This document shows positions 49,643 through 61,006 of a stretch of 64,000 nt of DNA, one piece after another. The first letter of the stretch is position 1, and each line of letters begins with the position of its first letter. Source of the stretch: Tremella fuciformis (Eukaryota > Basidiomycota > Tremellomycetes > Tremellales > Tremellaceae); the NCBI GenBank assembly GCA_032768795.1, contig CP136494.1:1302001-1366000 (forward strand), in the 5' to 3' direction. Both the position numbers and the translations under genes were made by a program. The notes under the pieces are model-generated. The model had not been told where the DNA came from. It saw nothing but the letters and a program-made list of their open reading frames with translations, and did no database searches.

Positions 49643-50847
49643 ATGGTCACCACGCGCGCTCATGCATCCGACAATAAAACCGTGTCTCTTCCCGATTCGA
49701 CTCACGCTTCTCTCTCTATCGGTCCACCTACGCAACACGACCTTCACTCGGCTTATCCCTCGACCATGTCCCGCGACGGTCGATCCTCCTCCCACTCCCA
49801 TCATCGCCGCCAACATGCCCACGATCCGTCTGGGCCCACTGATCGGCTCGCTCAACTGCTGAGCATCCTCCCTGTGCCTAACCATCACAACGTCACGCCG
49901 GACTACACCTACCCCCACCACGGCGTCCTCGACGCTTACCCACCAAATGCATCGGACATGAAACTCCCGAAAAAACCTCCAACTGGCCCGCACAAATACA
50001 CCACCAAATGGAAACTCGCCAACGACAAAAACAAGGGGAGACAACGACAGGCCTACTACGGCGGCATGGGCGGTATGGGCGGTATGTACCCTGGGATGAT
50101 GGGCGGTATGGGGGCCATGGGCGGAATGGGCCCCATGGCAGGTATGGGCATGTATCCCGGGATGATGGGTGGTATGGGCGGCATGGGTGGCATGGGTGGC
50201 ATGACGCCGATGATGGGCGGTGGCTATGGGGTGGGAAAATTCTGAGCGTTCTCGAAGGCCGACGGTGAACTCACTCGCAGATGCCGCGGTATCCGACAGG
50301 CGGGTGAGAATGCTCCTTCACCACTCTCTTGCCCCGTGAAAGACAGCTTACTGACCAGACTTTACAGCATGGGCTACGGTGGGATGATGGGGTAGGTGTT
50401 CAGACTACCAGGATGACGACCGCTGACATTTTCCCCCAGAGGTTACCCCGGGTCAGCCAGGTGCTGGGCCACGAGTTTGCGCTGACGTCCAGTATGGGAA
50501 TTGACCCCTACATGAACTTCGGTGTGAGTGTTTTCTCTTCACCAGCAGCGAGATGTGTGGAGCGCTGGAGGTGGAGGCTAGTCGCATATCTGCTCACAAG
50601 AAGGCGCCGCCTGCTGCCAACTGGGTTGACGACTTTGCCGACGCGCATCGGGTAGAACACGCCTACAGACAGTCGGCACCTGACAACTACGGCGTCGGTC
50701 TCGGTATGCTCGGCGGTATGGGCGGCGGCATGGGCATCAACAACATGCCCGGCAGCCAGATGCTGCTGTACGGTCGAGGCATGTACCCTGTGCGTGAGAC
50801 GTGTCTCGGCAGGCCAAGCTGACATGCAGGGGGGATGGTATCAATAG
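49643..50847 (+). CDS. Gly/Met-repeat protein of unknown function
   Basis: The start is taken at the ATG 49643 (MVTTRAHASDNK). A His/Ser-rich N-terminal part, then HKYTTKWKLANDKNKGRQRQAYYGG, then about 60 residues of GGM/GMM/GAMGGM repeats (50055-50220). Introns then join MPRYPTGG, MGYGGMMG, GYPGSA, MGIDPYMNFG, HKKAPPAANWVDDFADAHRVEHAYRQ, GVGLGMLGGMGGGMG and MLLYGRGMYP to a last exon encoding GGWYQ (stop 50847). Each splice has a GT donor and an AG preceded by pyrimidines, and keeps the frame. Short conserved-looking blocks between the repeats suggest a real protein. Low complexity hides homology; structural, cell-surface or RNA-binding roles are all possible. Confidence 0.65.
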
Positions 50848-51286
50848 CCCCGGAGACGGAGTGCGTGCGGCTGTCTCAGGTTGGCGTGCCGGCAGAGCGG
50901 CAGCGGAGAACAAGTCGAGTGATGTGACGTCGACGTAGGATGTGCGAAGTGGGATTGGCGATAACGACATAGCGTGTCAGACATGTCCAGTACTAGCCAG
51001 TCCATCTGAGAATATGTACATACGCCTCGTGAAAGGATGTACTGTACAAATGCCTCATCTACCCAGACGTCCGTCGAGTCGCGTCGCAGGGGGGTGGGAC
51101 GGGGGCGAGACATCAAGGTGGACAGTGGTGAATGTGCCTGTGTCCGGGGGTCATATACGGCGCACAAAAGAGGGTGATAAGCATCGGAGGATTCCGCCGG
51201 CGGACGTGACGCACGGAAGACGCGAGCGGTAAGAGCAGATAAGCCCCTGGGCTAGGCTGGCGCGGCCATTCCGTGCTGTACATGCA

Positions 51287-51294
51287 TATATATA
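51287..51294 (+). promoter_or_regulatory. TATA box of the D-2-hydroxyacid dehydrogenase gene
   Basis: TATATATA lies 88 bases before the ATG at 51382, a suitable distance. Confidence 0.55.
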
Positions 51295-51381
51295 GATCCC
51301 CCGTCCCCCGCTCCGCCCAGCCTGCCCATCTCACCCGTCCTCCCTGCCACAGCCCATTTCACTCCCGATCCCTCAACCACC

Positions 51382-52760
51382 ATGCACGTGCCCGAACCGC
51401 TCGACATCCTGCGCGGGCGCCTCCCACCGCCGCGCACGCCCCCCGGCTCGCGGCCCCAGACACCCCAGACGCCGCTGACCCCACTGACCCCACTGTCCAT
51501 GTCGGACGGACTGGTCTCGGCGCTCCCCACGCCCCCGGAGCCGCGCCTGCCCGCCAAACAAGCCACCGTGTTCTTCCCGAAGCCCGTCCACCCGACCGCG
51601 CTCGCGTACGCCCACGAGCGCTTCGGGCGCGTCGTCGGGCCAGAGGCGGGCGACGAGGGGTACGCGCTGGCCGACGGGATCGGTGAGTCTCACCCACGGT
51701 CGTTCCTTTCCCGCCCGACCTTCACTGTCCCTTTGATCGCCGGTACCCAGAACGCTGATAGTGCTGCAGTCAACCGCCTGAACCAGATCACGGGGGACAC
51801 TCTCCGCCTCGCCCCGAGACTGGTCGGGATCGCCCAGGTGGGCGTGGGCGTCGACTCGATCGACCTCGCAGAGTGCAAGGCCCGCCAGGTCGCAGTGACC
51901 AGTACGTCCCCGCGGCAGATCATGTGAAGCGGAGTGGAGTGAAGATGGCTGACGGCAGACTGCCCCGGAGCCAACGCGACCGCTGTCGCCGAGCTCACGC
52001 TCGCCCTGATGCTCGCGGTCATGCGGCGCGTCGTCGCGCTGGACCGGCGTCTGCGCGCGGGCGAGGTGCTGCAGAGCATCGAGCACCTCGGGCACGGGCT
52101 GCGCGGCAAGACGGTCGGCGTGGTGGGGATGGGCAGCACGGCGCGCTGCACCGCCGAGCTGCTCGCCGTGAGCACTGATCCATCTTCTCCTCCGCAGAAA
52201 TGCTAACGGCAGACCGCGTTCGCGTGCCGCATCCTCGTCTTCTCGCCCACGTCGCCCCCGACGCGCTGGACCGCGCACGACCCCGCGGGAGCCGTGCCGC
52301 ATACGCGCCACGACACGCTGGCCGCCATGCTGGGGGCGAGCGACGTCGTGTGCCTGCACTGCCCGCTGACGGCCCAGACGCGCGGGCTGGTCGGCGCCGC
52401 CGAGCTGGGCGCCATGAAGCGCGGCAGCGTGCTGATCAACATGTCGCGCGGGGCGGTGGTGGACGAGCGGGCGCTGTGCGCGGCGCTCAAGTCGGGCGAG
52501 ACGCTCAGCGCGGCCGCGAGCGACGTGTTTGAGCATGAGCCAGCTGAGAAGAGCAGGATGAATGGCCTGATGGACCTGGACAACTTTGTCGCCACACCCC
52601 ACATGTGAGTATGAGTACGAGTGTCATTGTGCTTCAGAGGCTTGTGCTTATGGGCAGGGGCGGAAGCACGGTCGAGGCGCAAATAGATGTCTGTCTGCAG
52701 GCGATCGACCAGCTGGCTGATATCTTTGACGGCCGCCAAGTGCTGAATCGCGTTTGCTGA
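51382..52760 (+). CDS. D-isomer-specific 2-hydroxyacid dehydrogenase (phosphoglycerate dehydrogenase-like)
   Basis: NAD-dependent oxidoreductase of the D-2-hydroxyacid family. The ATG at 51382 follows a TATA box. A Pro/Thr-rich leader (PPRTPPGSRPQTPQTPLTP) precedes the substrate domain (IAQVGVGVDSIDLAECKAR). Introns lie near 51683-51770, 51902-51959 and 52167-52212. The Rossmann motif is VGVVGMGSTA, where the third Gly is replaced by Ala. Catalytic residues are present: Arg in NMSRGAVVDE, Glu in SDVFEHEP, His in TPHMGGST. The stop is at 52760. There is no ACT or regulatory domain, so serine synthesis is only one option; glyoxylate or hydroxypyruvate reduction is equally possible. The gene is much more GC-rich than its neighbours. 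Confidence 0.82.
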
Positions 52761-52825
52761 TGTTGCTGTCTTTACTGTCTTGATGGTCAAAACTCAATTG
52801 TCAATATCACGGAAAGTATGATGAC

Positions 52826-52826
<1 letters not shown>

Positions 52827-52858
<32 letters not shown>
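52827..52858 (+). repeat. Poly-C tract of 32 bases
   Basis: An uninterrupted run of 32 C in the 142-base gap between the convergent stops of the dehydrogenase gene and CCT4. No similar tract exists in the window. The exact length may be an assembly estimate. Confidence 0.95.
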
Positions 52859-52859
<1 letters not shown>

Positions 52860-52902
52860 CCCCCTCTCCGTACACAGCGCAGCATGAACCCATATGCAAT
52901 GC

Positions 52903-54950
52903 TTATCTCGTAAACTGCCCATCAGCTGCTATCAAGCTGTAAGGGCTCTGACTGACCTGAATGTCGTCTATGCGCAAGATCAGTGCCACAGTCTCGGTCG
53001 CCAACTCCAATGCCGATGTCGACACCAACAGCGGCTGCACCACGTTCTCCTCCAAGATGTTCGAGATGATGCCCTGCGGATCAATCGAATTCTGAGAGCA
53101 TCTGTACGACCCACCTTCTTCACGTTGATCCCTGCATTCCGCTCCCCCATGGCATGCTTATTTCGCAGCTCCGTGACAATGGCGATCGGATTGAGGCCCG
53201 CGTTCTCCGCCAATGTCGTAGGGATGATCTCCAACGCCTCGGCAAACGCCTGCCAGCAATACGCCTCCTTGCCCTTCAGTGTTTGCGCGTGTTGTGTCAT
53301 CAGTCGCGAGACGTGAATCTCGGGCGCGCCACCGCCAGCAATGAGCGCCCTAACCGTCAGTGTGCGCTTGCTAGGTGTGTTGGGAACTCGCCTCTTCTTC
53401 ACCAGACACCGCACCACACACAGCGCATCGTGCAGACTCCGTTCGCTTTCCTCGAGGACAAGCGCGTTGGCTCCTGTGCAAACCACGCTGACAGTTTTGC
53501 CAGGGTTCCGTACGCCAGTCACCTTCACGACCTTTGCGCCGGCCTGACTAGTCTCCTCGACGAGCTCAGCAGATCCCAATTTGTCCTCTGTGAATGCCTC
53601 GATATCTGCGACCGGCTTTGCTCCGGTTGATTTGGCAATAAAGTCGATCTCATCACGCTCGATATCCTTGATCACCATGATCTTCAGCTTGGACAGGAAG
53701 TGCAGGGAGAGGTCGGTGACAGCGTCTCGAAGAATCGATTTTTGGATCAGGAGTACATTGCAGCCGGTCTTCTTGATCCTTTTGCACAGGTTGAGCAGGT
53801 ACTGGCGCTCTTCCTTCAAGATCTTGTCCATCTGCCGATAGTCATTCACAACGATCTGATTGTCCATCTGTGATGTCAGTGTGATCATGTAGTACACGCA
53901 TACCACTGACATCGGGTTTGGGGCTGCTCAGCTGGAACTGGATCAAACCAATCTTCGCCTTCTCGATCCGGGTAGGTCCGCCGGCACTCGCGATGACGCT
54001 CTGGTTGAGTGCCAATCCCTCGACCAACTCTGTGTCCTCAATGGTGCCTCCGACTTTCTTCACTATCCGAATGTCCCTCAAATCGACGTTGGAAGATGTC
54101 GGAGTGACGAGACGCGTGACGGCTGAAACGGCGATAGGAGCCAATGTCGATGAGTACTGGGATACGATCTGACAGTCAATTTCTTGCAGATGAAGAGATG
54201 CGACGATCTGACTTTGGAGTTGAGCGAAGTCCCTGCCGCCCGAAGGAGCGAATCCCGATCGTTCAGGTCTACAGGAGTGCTCATCTCCTCCAGGAACTCG
54301 ACCGCTTTCGAGGCGGCGTTCTGGAAAGACTGAGCTATTGTCGTCGGATGAATACCTGCATGTCAGTTGAGCGCGTGAGGTCGATGTGCCATGGCATACC
54401 TTGGGCCAACAACTTCTCCGCCGCTGCCAACAAGCTACCCGCCAGCACCACCACACTGGTCGTCCCATCGCCGGCTTCAATGTCCTGAGCTTGCGACAGC
54501 TCGACAAGCTGCGCCTTGAGCAAGAGCCTGGCACCAATCAGAGCATCTTACCATACGTGCGGCAGGATGCAGCACTGCCATATGCTTGAGAATGGTTGCG
54601 CCGTCGTTCGTAATGACCACCTCGCCCGTGGACGTTTGGATCTGAACAGTCAGCTCACCACAGGCACGCTTCATGGGCTTGCCATCTTGTCCATTCCCTT
54701 CGGACCCAGACTCGTCCGGACAGCATCTGATACCGCTTGGGCATCAGCAAGGTTCTCGTTCATCTGAACAAGCTCACCCTTTGCTGCATTCATGTTGGAC
54801 AGACGCACTTCGGTCGGCTTGCCCTAGTCTGGTCAGCGTCCGAGCTCAGCCCAAGTCGTGCTCAGCACTTGCCTTGTCGCTGAAGTGCGAGTCGGAGATG
54901 CCACCGCCAACGGCAGCAGCGGGCGCTGGTGCTGATGCTACTGCGGCCAT
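52903..54950 (-). CDS. CCT4: Chaperonin CCT subunit delta (TCP-1 delta)
   Basis: One of the eight ring subunits of the cytosolic TRiC/CCT chaperonin that folds actin and tubulin. The ATG at 54950 gives [17 protein letters not shown] then [11 protein letters not shown]. ATPase motifs include [10 protein letters not shown] and [17 protein letters not shown] near 54480. [15 protein letters not shown] leads into [17 protein letters not shown], and [13 protein letters not shown] and GINVKK follow. The terminus is LILRIDDIQ joined by a small intron to FTR and stop at 52903, matching the basic ending typical of delta subunits. The start codon is 211 bases from the divergent GPI16 gene. Confidence 0.93.
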
Positions 54951-55160
54951 CTTGCACCTTTTCTCGCCGGCAGAAGGTCGATGATGAAGCTGCTCGTCGC
55001 CAGCTTCAACTTTCGGCGCTCGGTGCGTGCGGTACTGGCGCGTGGAGGCGTTTGGGAGAAAAGGACCAAAATGGGCAACAGAGTATTCCACGAGGGTGGA
55101 GGGACGAGCTCAACGTCCACCTGTTGCAGGTTGCATCTTTACGCGAGGCAGAGAGCGGCC

Positions 55161-57129
55161 ATGCTGCTAAGCTCGCTCTTGATCACGCTCTTCGCCCCAG
55201 CATACGCCTCAAAAAGTACCTCCAGTGACTCTTTTGACGAGAGTCTGGCACTACACCCTCTCCCGGACGGCAAGCTTTCGGTATTGTTCGAGTTCACCAC
55301 CCATTTCCCTTCACCCTCGCGGGACTCATCCATACGTACGCATGCAAGACCAAATGCGACCCTGACTGACGTAGAAGCACAGTACCATTCCAGTCTGACT
55401 CCTCCAAGTCTGCTACTCCCCCTGGAACATAATGATGTGGCCGAATTGACCGTGACATTCAGCTCGGGGCAGTGGCACCAGCGAAGATGGGGCGAGGCAG
55501 GTCCACTGCACTATGAGACAGGAGGCGGAGGAGGAGAGATCAGAGGCTGGCTGAAGGGGGACAGATCGGACAAAGAGTCAGCTGAGTCCTCTGCTGAGCT
55601 GTCCAAACTCATCCGCAGGAAGCGGCGCGCATGGACGAGCGTGACCCATGCCCTAGGCGGTCTATTTTGTGCCAACCTGGGCCCAAACGATGAAGGAGAG
55701 ACTTCAGGGGCTTTTGGGGATATATTTCCACCTCATTACATGTCCGACAGTGCGTGCGGCTGCCTCTTCTTCTCCCGCGCTCTCACTCCCGCGCTCTCAC
55801 TCCCGTGCTCATCAGGTAGATCTGACCCACTTCTACCTCCCTCAACCGACCGAGCAGCTTTGCACCGAGAACCTCACGCCGTTCCTGTCGCTACTGCCAT
55901 CCAAAGGTCTTTCAGGACTCTCGGCCCTTCTTGCCCATCCTCATGTCATCCTATCGTGGAGTTTTCAGTCGGAAGGCATCGAAGTCGTAATGCCGAGCGG
56001 AGCTCGGCCGGGACATTGGCGAGGTTGGTGGGAAGGGGTGGTCGACCTCGTGCCACCGCGACATACGGGAAGCAGAGCCTTCTCGCTGCACTCTGTTTTC
56101 CGGCAGAATCTGCCTCGATCCTTCCCCGAAGCGCAGAGATCTGTCCTGCGCCTCATCATGCCAGACGGAGGCTTGAGCATGGACACAATAGGTCGGAGCC
56201 ATCATGAGTGGATCGACGGGAAGATCAGGGAGGTGGTCGAGTGGGATCTCTTACATGATGTTCCGAGCGGGAAGGATCTGCGATTCTGGTGGGATGGGGA
56301 GCAGCGCTTTCAGTACCGTGAGACAAGCCAAGTCGTGGGAACGCCAACTGAGTGATTAGCAAGGACATACGCGCCGCCGCCGATGAGCATCTCTCGCACT
56401 GCTACGAAACTCGTCGCTCAAGACGGCGTGCTGCTGGTGCGCGTAACGAACCAAGCCGACAGCGAGAGACACGCCATTTACAGCGAGGTGTGGCCTCAGT
56501 GGATCAAGGGGTGGTTGAGCGAAATTTCGCTCGGGCTAGAGGGAGCCTCTGCCAGTCGACGTGGGTGTCCATGAACTGGTCTGATCGTCGCTGACAACGA
56601 AGCTGATCTTCTCACTAAGATGGGCTATCATCCGGCCCATCCGCCGAAGGTATCGACAACCACGCTTCATCTCGGAATCATCGTACCGCCCAACTCAACT
56701 CTGATCATCCGGATACCCTTCACAAAGCTCACACTCAAGTACACCGAGCACCGACCGGACGCCGAGCGTGGTCGAGAAGTCCCTGCTGGCATCCTGACAC
56801 TGCTCGACATTGATGGTGAACAGAGGGCAGAGTTGCAAGGGATACCTCTCGGCGCCGTCGACCACCGTCGGTCTAGTCGCAGGAGGATCTACACATCTCG
56901 GCTGCTGCTTGACGTGCCGACGCCTGACTTTTCGATGCCCTATAATGTCATCATCATGACCTGCACGGTCATGGCCATCTTCTTCGGCCTCATGCAAGGA
57001 ACTTTGACGAGACGACTAGGTTTTGTCGCCATCCCAAAGCTCGACCGGCCCATCGTTGACGATTCGACGGCGTCCGACAAACGCGGAGTGAACGGGAGCA
57101 TCGAAACTTCGGCTGCGGCGGCCACGTGA
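55161..57129 (+). CDS. GPI16: GPI transamidase subunit Gpi16 / PIG-T
   Basis: Luminal subunit of the ER complex that attaches GPI anchors to proteins. The frame is open upstream, but the ATG at 55161 begins a clean signal peptide (MLLSSLLITLFAPAYAS), then DSFDESLALHPLPDGKLSVL and the SLTPPSLLLPLEHNDVAEL / VTFSSGQWHQRRW block. WTSVTHALGGLFCANLG has the conserved Cys used for the disulfide to Gpi8. CTENLTPFLSLLPSKGLSGLS, HSVFRQNLPRSFP and a C-terminal membrane span (NVIIMTCTVMAIFFGLMQG) with a short cytosolic tail follow; stop at 57129. Introns of about 50 bases break the gene. Confidence 0.9.
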
Positions 57130-57335
57130 GAGAGACCATTTGCTTCTGGCCCGCAAAACCTCGCTTGTGCTCACAGCGGGCTGTATGCATCTTGTCTTTG
57201 TTCGAAACATCTTGTACATCGTCGACGCCTTCAACAGGCTCTGCTCAGAATTACTTTGAGCGGGTACTCGTAACTATCGTCTTGGAAATCCCTGCTTTGA
57301 GCGTTGGAAAAAAAAGGACTGATCCGACTGGAAAA

Positions 57336-60300
57336 ATGTTTTCCAATTTTCGACGCAGCTCTCGGTGGACGTTAAGGACCGGATCAAACGCTCACGATCA
57401 CGGCTCATCTCGCATACTTCGCCGACCAGTTGAACAGAAACAGTCGCTTCTGAGCCCGGACGACGTGCCCATGCACGTTGCACGCCTGCAGAGACGACTC
57501 ATAACCACACGTCCGGTCGTCAACGCCACTTCCATTGCCATCGCCACACGGACCGCTTTGCCGAATCGTCCGGTCATCTCCGCTACCACAACCCGTCACA
57601 GCAGCAGCAGCAGCTACAGATCTCTCTCATCTTTTGCTCATCGCGAGAACGAGAGACGGTTGACCATGTCCTCAGACGACCCAATGGGCGAGCAGGACGG
57701 TGGGGCAAGGTTGATTGACGGCACTGGGATCGCCAAGTGAGTTCCGCCCTCCTTCGCTGCCTCTGCGCCAGCTCGCATCCTTGGATTTGGCGAGGACTGG
57801 AGCTGATGGGATAGAGCGCTGCGCGCCTCGACATCCGATGCCATCGCCGCCTTCCAGAAATCCAATCCCACCTTCCATGCCCCGCACCTCGCCATCCTGC
57901 AGCTCGGCTCCAACCCCGCGTCGTCGACCTACATCCGCATGAAGGACAAGGCGGCCAAGGAGAGCGGCATGAGCGTCTCGCACCTCCACGTGCCCTCGGA
58001 CGAGGAGGCAGGTGCGCTGCCCGGGACGGGCGTCAAGCAGATCGCCGAGCTCGTACGCAAGGCCAATGCGGACGAGTCGATTTCTGGTATCCTCGTGCAG
58101 CTCCCGCTGGAGGGCGCGACCAAGGTCGAGGAGAAGGCCGTCGTCGACTCGGTGTCTGTCCTGAAAGACGTCGATGGCTTCCACCCCGAGAACATTGGGC
58201 TCCTCAACTCGCGCGGCGGTCAGCCCTACTTCACCCCCTGCACCCCTGCCGGCGTGATCAAGCTCATCGACTCGACCGGCGTCGACGTGGCCGGCAAGAA
58301 CGCCGTCGTTCTTGGGCGCAGCGATATCGTCGGCACGCCCGTCGCCGCACTGTTGAGGAAACGCGATGCCACCGTCACCCAGTGCCACTCCAAGACCAAG
58401 AACCTCGAGGCGATCCTGAAAGACGCCGACATTGTCGTCGCAGCTATCGGTATCCCCGAGTTTGTGCGGGGCGAGTGGCTCAAGTCCGGCGCCGTGGTCA
58501 TTGACGTAGGCATCAACTACCTGCCGGACCCCTCCAAGAAGAGCGGTCAGCGTCTCGTCGGCGATGTGCACTTTGAGTCTGCCGCCAAGGTCGCCAGCTT
58601 CATCACCCCCGTGCCCGGTGGTGTTGGTCCCATGACCGTGGCTCTCCTCATGAGCAACACTTTCGAAGCTGCCAGACGGCAATGGCAGACCGCCCGTCAG
58701 CGCCAGGTCGTCCCTCTTCCCCTCAAGATGCTGGATAAGGTTCCCAGTGACATTGAGATTGCCGTCGCGCAGATTCCGAAACCCGTGGCCACCATCGCTG
58801 AGGAGATGGGTGTACAGGCAGACGAGCTCGAGAGCTACGGCAGGTACAAGGCCAAGATTGAGCTCAGCATCCTCGACAGGCTCAGGGACCGTCAGGATGG
58901 CAAATACATTGTCGTGGCCGGTATTACCCCTACCCCTCTCGGCGAGGGTAAATCGACTACCACCATCGGTCTCGCCCAGGCGCTCGGCGCTCACCTTCAC
59001 AAGGCCGCCATTGCCTGTGTCCGTCAACCCTCTCAGGGACCGACTTTCGGTGTCAAGGGTGGCGCTGCGGGTGGTGGATACTCTCAGGTCATCCCCATGA
59101 CTGAGTTTAACTTGCACTTGACCGGTGACATCCACGCCGTGTCTGCGGCCAACAATCTTTTGGCCGCCGCCATCGACGCCAGGATATTCCACGAGGCCAC
59201 GCAGTCGGACAAGGCGTTGTTCAACCGCCTGTGCCCGCCGAAGAAGGGTGTCCGCACATTCTCCAAGCCCATGCTCGTCCGACTGAAGAAGCTCGGTATC
59301 GACAAGACCAACCCCAGCGATCTGACCGAGGAGGAGGCTGCCAAGTTTGCTCGTCTTGACATCGACGCCACGACCCTCACCTGGAACCGTGTGATGGACA
59401 CCAACGACCGATACTTGCGGTCCATCACAGTTGGCCAGGCCCCAACCGAGAAGGGTCTCACTCGGCAGACCCAGTTCGACATTGCCGTCGCGTCAGAGTG
59501 CATGGCAGTCCTTGCCCTGTCCAAAGATCTCGCGGACATGCGCGCTCGTCTTGGGCGTATGGTCGTTGGATCCTCAAAGTCCGGTGACCCCATCACCGCA
59601 GAGGACATTGGCTGTGCGGGCGCCATGGCCGTCCTGATGAAGGACGCGATCAAACCGACGCTCATGCAGACCCTCGAGGGCACGCCAGTGTTTGTGCATG
59701 CCGGACCATTCGCCAACATCGCCCACGGCAACTCTTCCATCATCGCAGACCGGATCGCCCTCAAGCTTGCCGGCATCGAAAAGGGAGATGACGAGGACCG
59801 TTCCGGTTACGTGATCACGGAAGCTGGATTCGGCGCCGATATCGGCATGGAAAAGTTCTGCAACATCAAGTGCCGTGTTAGCGGCCTCATGCCGAACGCT
59901 GTCGTGCTTGTGGCAACCATTCGTGCTCTCAAGATGCACGGTGGTGGTCCGGCCGTTACCCCTGGCAAGCCCTTGGATGCAGTGTACACCGAGGAGAACC
60001 TGGAGCTGCTGGAGAAGGGCTGCGGCAACCTCGGCAAGCATATTGAAAACGCCAAACGCTTCGGCATCAAGGTCATCGTGGCGATCAACAAGTTCTCGTG
60101 AGTCTGAAATCTGCCCTCCGGGCGGTTCATTGACGTTCAGGAACGACACCGAGGCCGAAATCGCCCTCGTGCAGAAGTACGCCTTGTCCGTCGGCGCGGA
60201 CGCGGCTGTACCGTCGAACCACTGGGCACGCGGTGGCGAGGGCGCGGTCCCGCTCGCCGAAGCGGTGGTCGAGGCGTGCCGCGCCCCGTCCAGCTTCCGA

Positions 60301-60669
60301 TTCCTCTACGACCTCAACCTCCCGCTCGTGGCCAAGATGGAGATCATCGCGCGCGAGATGTACGGCGCCGCGGGCGTGTCGCTCTCGCCCGAGGCACAGG
60401 CTAGCGTGGAGCGGTACGAAAAGCAGGGGTACTCGGCGCTGCCGATCTGCATGGCCAAGACGGCCCTGAGTCTGAGCGACGACCCGAGCAAGAAGGGCGT
60501 GCCGACCGGCTTCACCCTGCCCATCACGGCCGTGCGCCTGAGCGCCGGCGCCAGCTTTGTCTACCCGCTCGTCGGCGAGATGAGCACCATGCCTGGTCTG
60601 ACGACCCGTCCGGGCTTTTACGACATTGATTTGAACCCCGAGACCGGGGAGATCGAGGGCTTGTTCTAG
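57336..60669 (+). CDS. ADE3: Trifunctional C1-tetrahydrofolate synthase, with possible mitochondrial and cytosolic starts
   Basis: Methylene-THF dehydrogenase, methenyl-THF cyclohydrolase and formyl-THF synthetase in one chain. The core start is ATG 57666 ([10 protein letters not shown]). The frame is open upstream with in-frame ATGs at 57336 and 57471; the latter opens an Arg/Ser/Thr-rich stretch with few acidic residues, like a mitochondrial presequence. An intron near 57738-57815 precedes [13 protein letters not shown]. The dehydrogenase/cyclohydrolase part has [40 protein letters not shown] and [14 protein letters not shown]. The synthetase has the P-loop [15 protein letters not shown] and later motifs. 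The intron at 60098-60140 joins INKFS to NDTEAEIAL. Stop at 60669. Confidence 0.93.
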
Positions 60670-61006
60670 GGCCTAGGGCCTAGGGGCTGGGGTAGAGGGA
60701 GATTGTAGATGGCATGAGAGAGTAGATGACTACAGATAGACAGACAACCGACATTCAACATTACGAGCAGATCAGCACATTGAGCATTACATACCCTCAC
60801 GACATGTACATCCGGGATGCGGCCTTCAACGGCGGCCAGACAATGTTATGCATTCGACTCGACTGACTACTGCTTCTCTCTCTCTGCACTGATCTGAAAC
60901 ACAACTGACTAGGTCTGCACACTGCACGACGTTGCTTTTGTTGATGGGGGCGTGGGATAGATAGGATGTACAAGATGAGGCGGATGAGGGCAGGGAGAGG
61001 AGAGAC

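Noticed and set aside
50050..50220. Regular GGCATGGG-type repeats resembling a repeat array
   Set aside because: They are coding Gly-Met repeats with variable spacing, not a CRISPR array or satellite; the genome is eukaryotic.
51373..52602. Minus-strand frame of 409 codons opposite the hydroxyacid dehydrogenase
   Set aside because: Antisense of a very GC-rich gene; His/Arg/Gly-rich sequence without motifs, crossing real introns of the plus-strand gene.
57672..59192. Long open frame (506 codons) on the minus strand opposite the C1-THF synthase gene
   Set aside because: It is a GC-biased shadow of a strongly conserved gene; no domain is seen and the composition is what the antisense of such codons gives.
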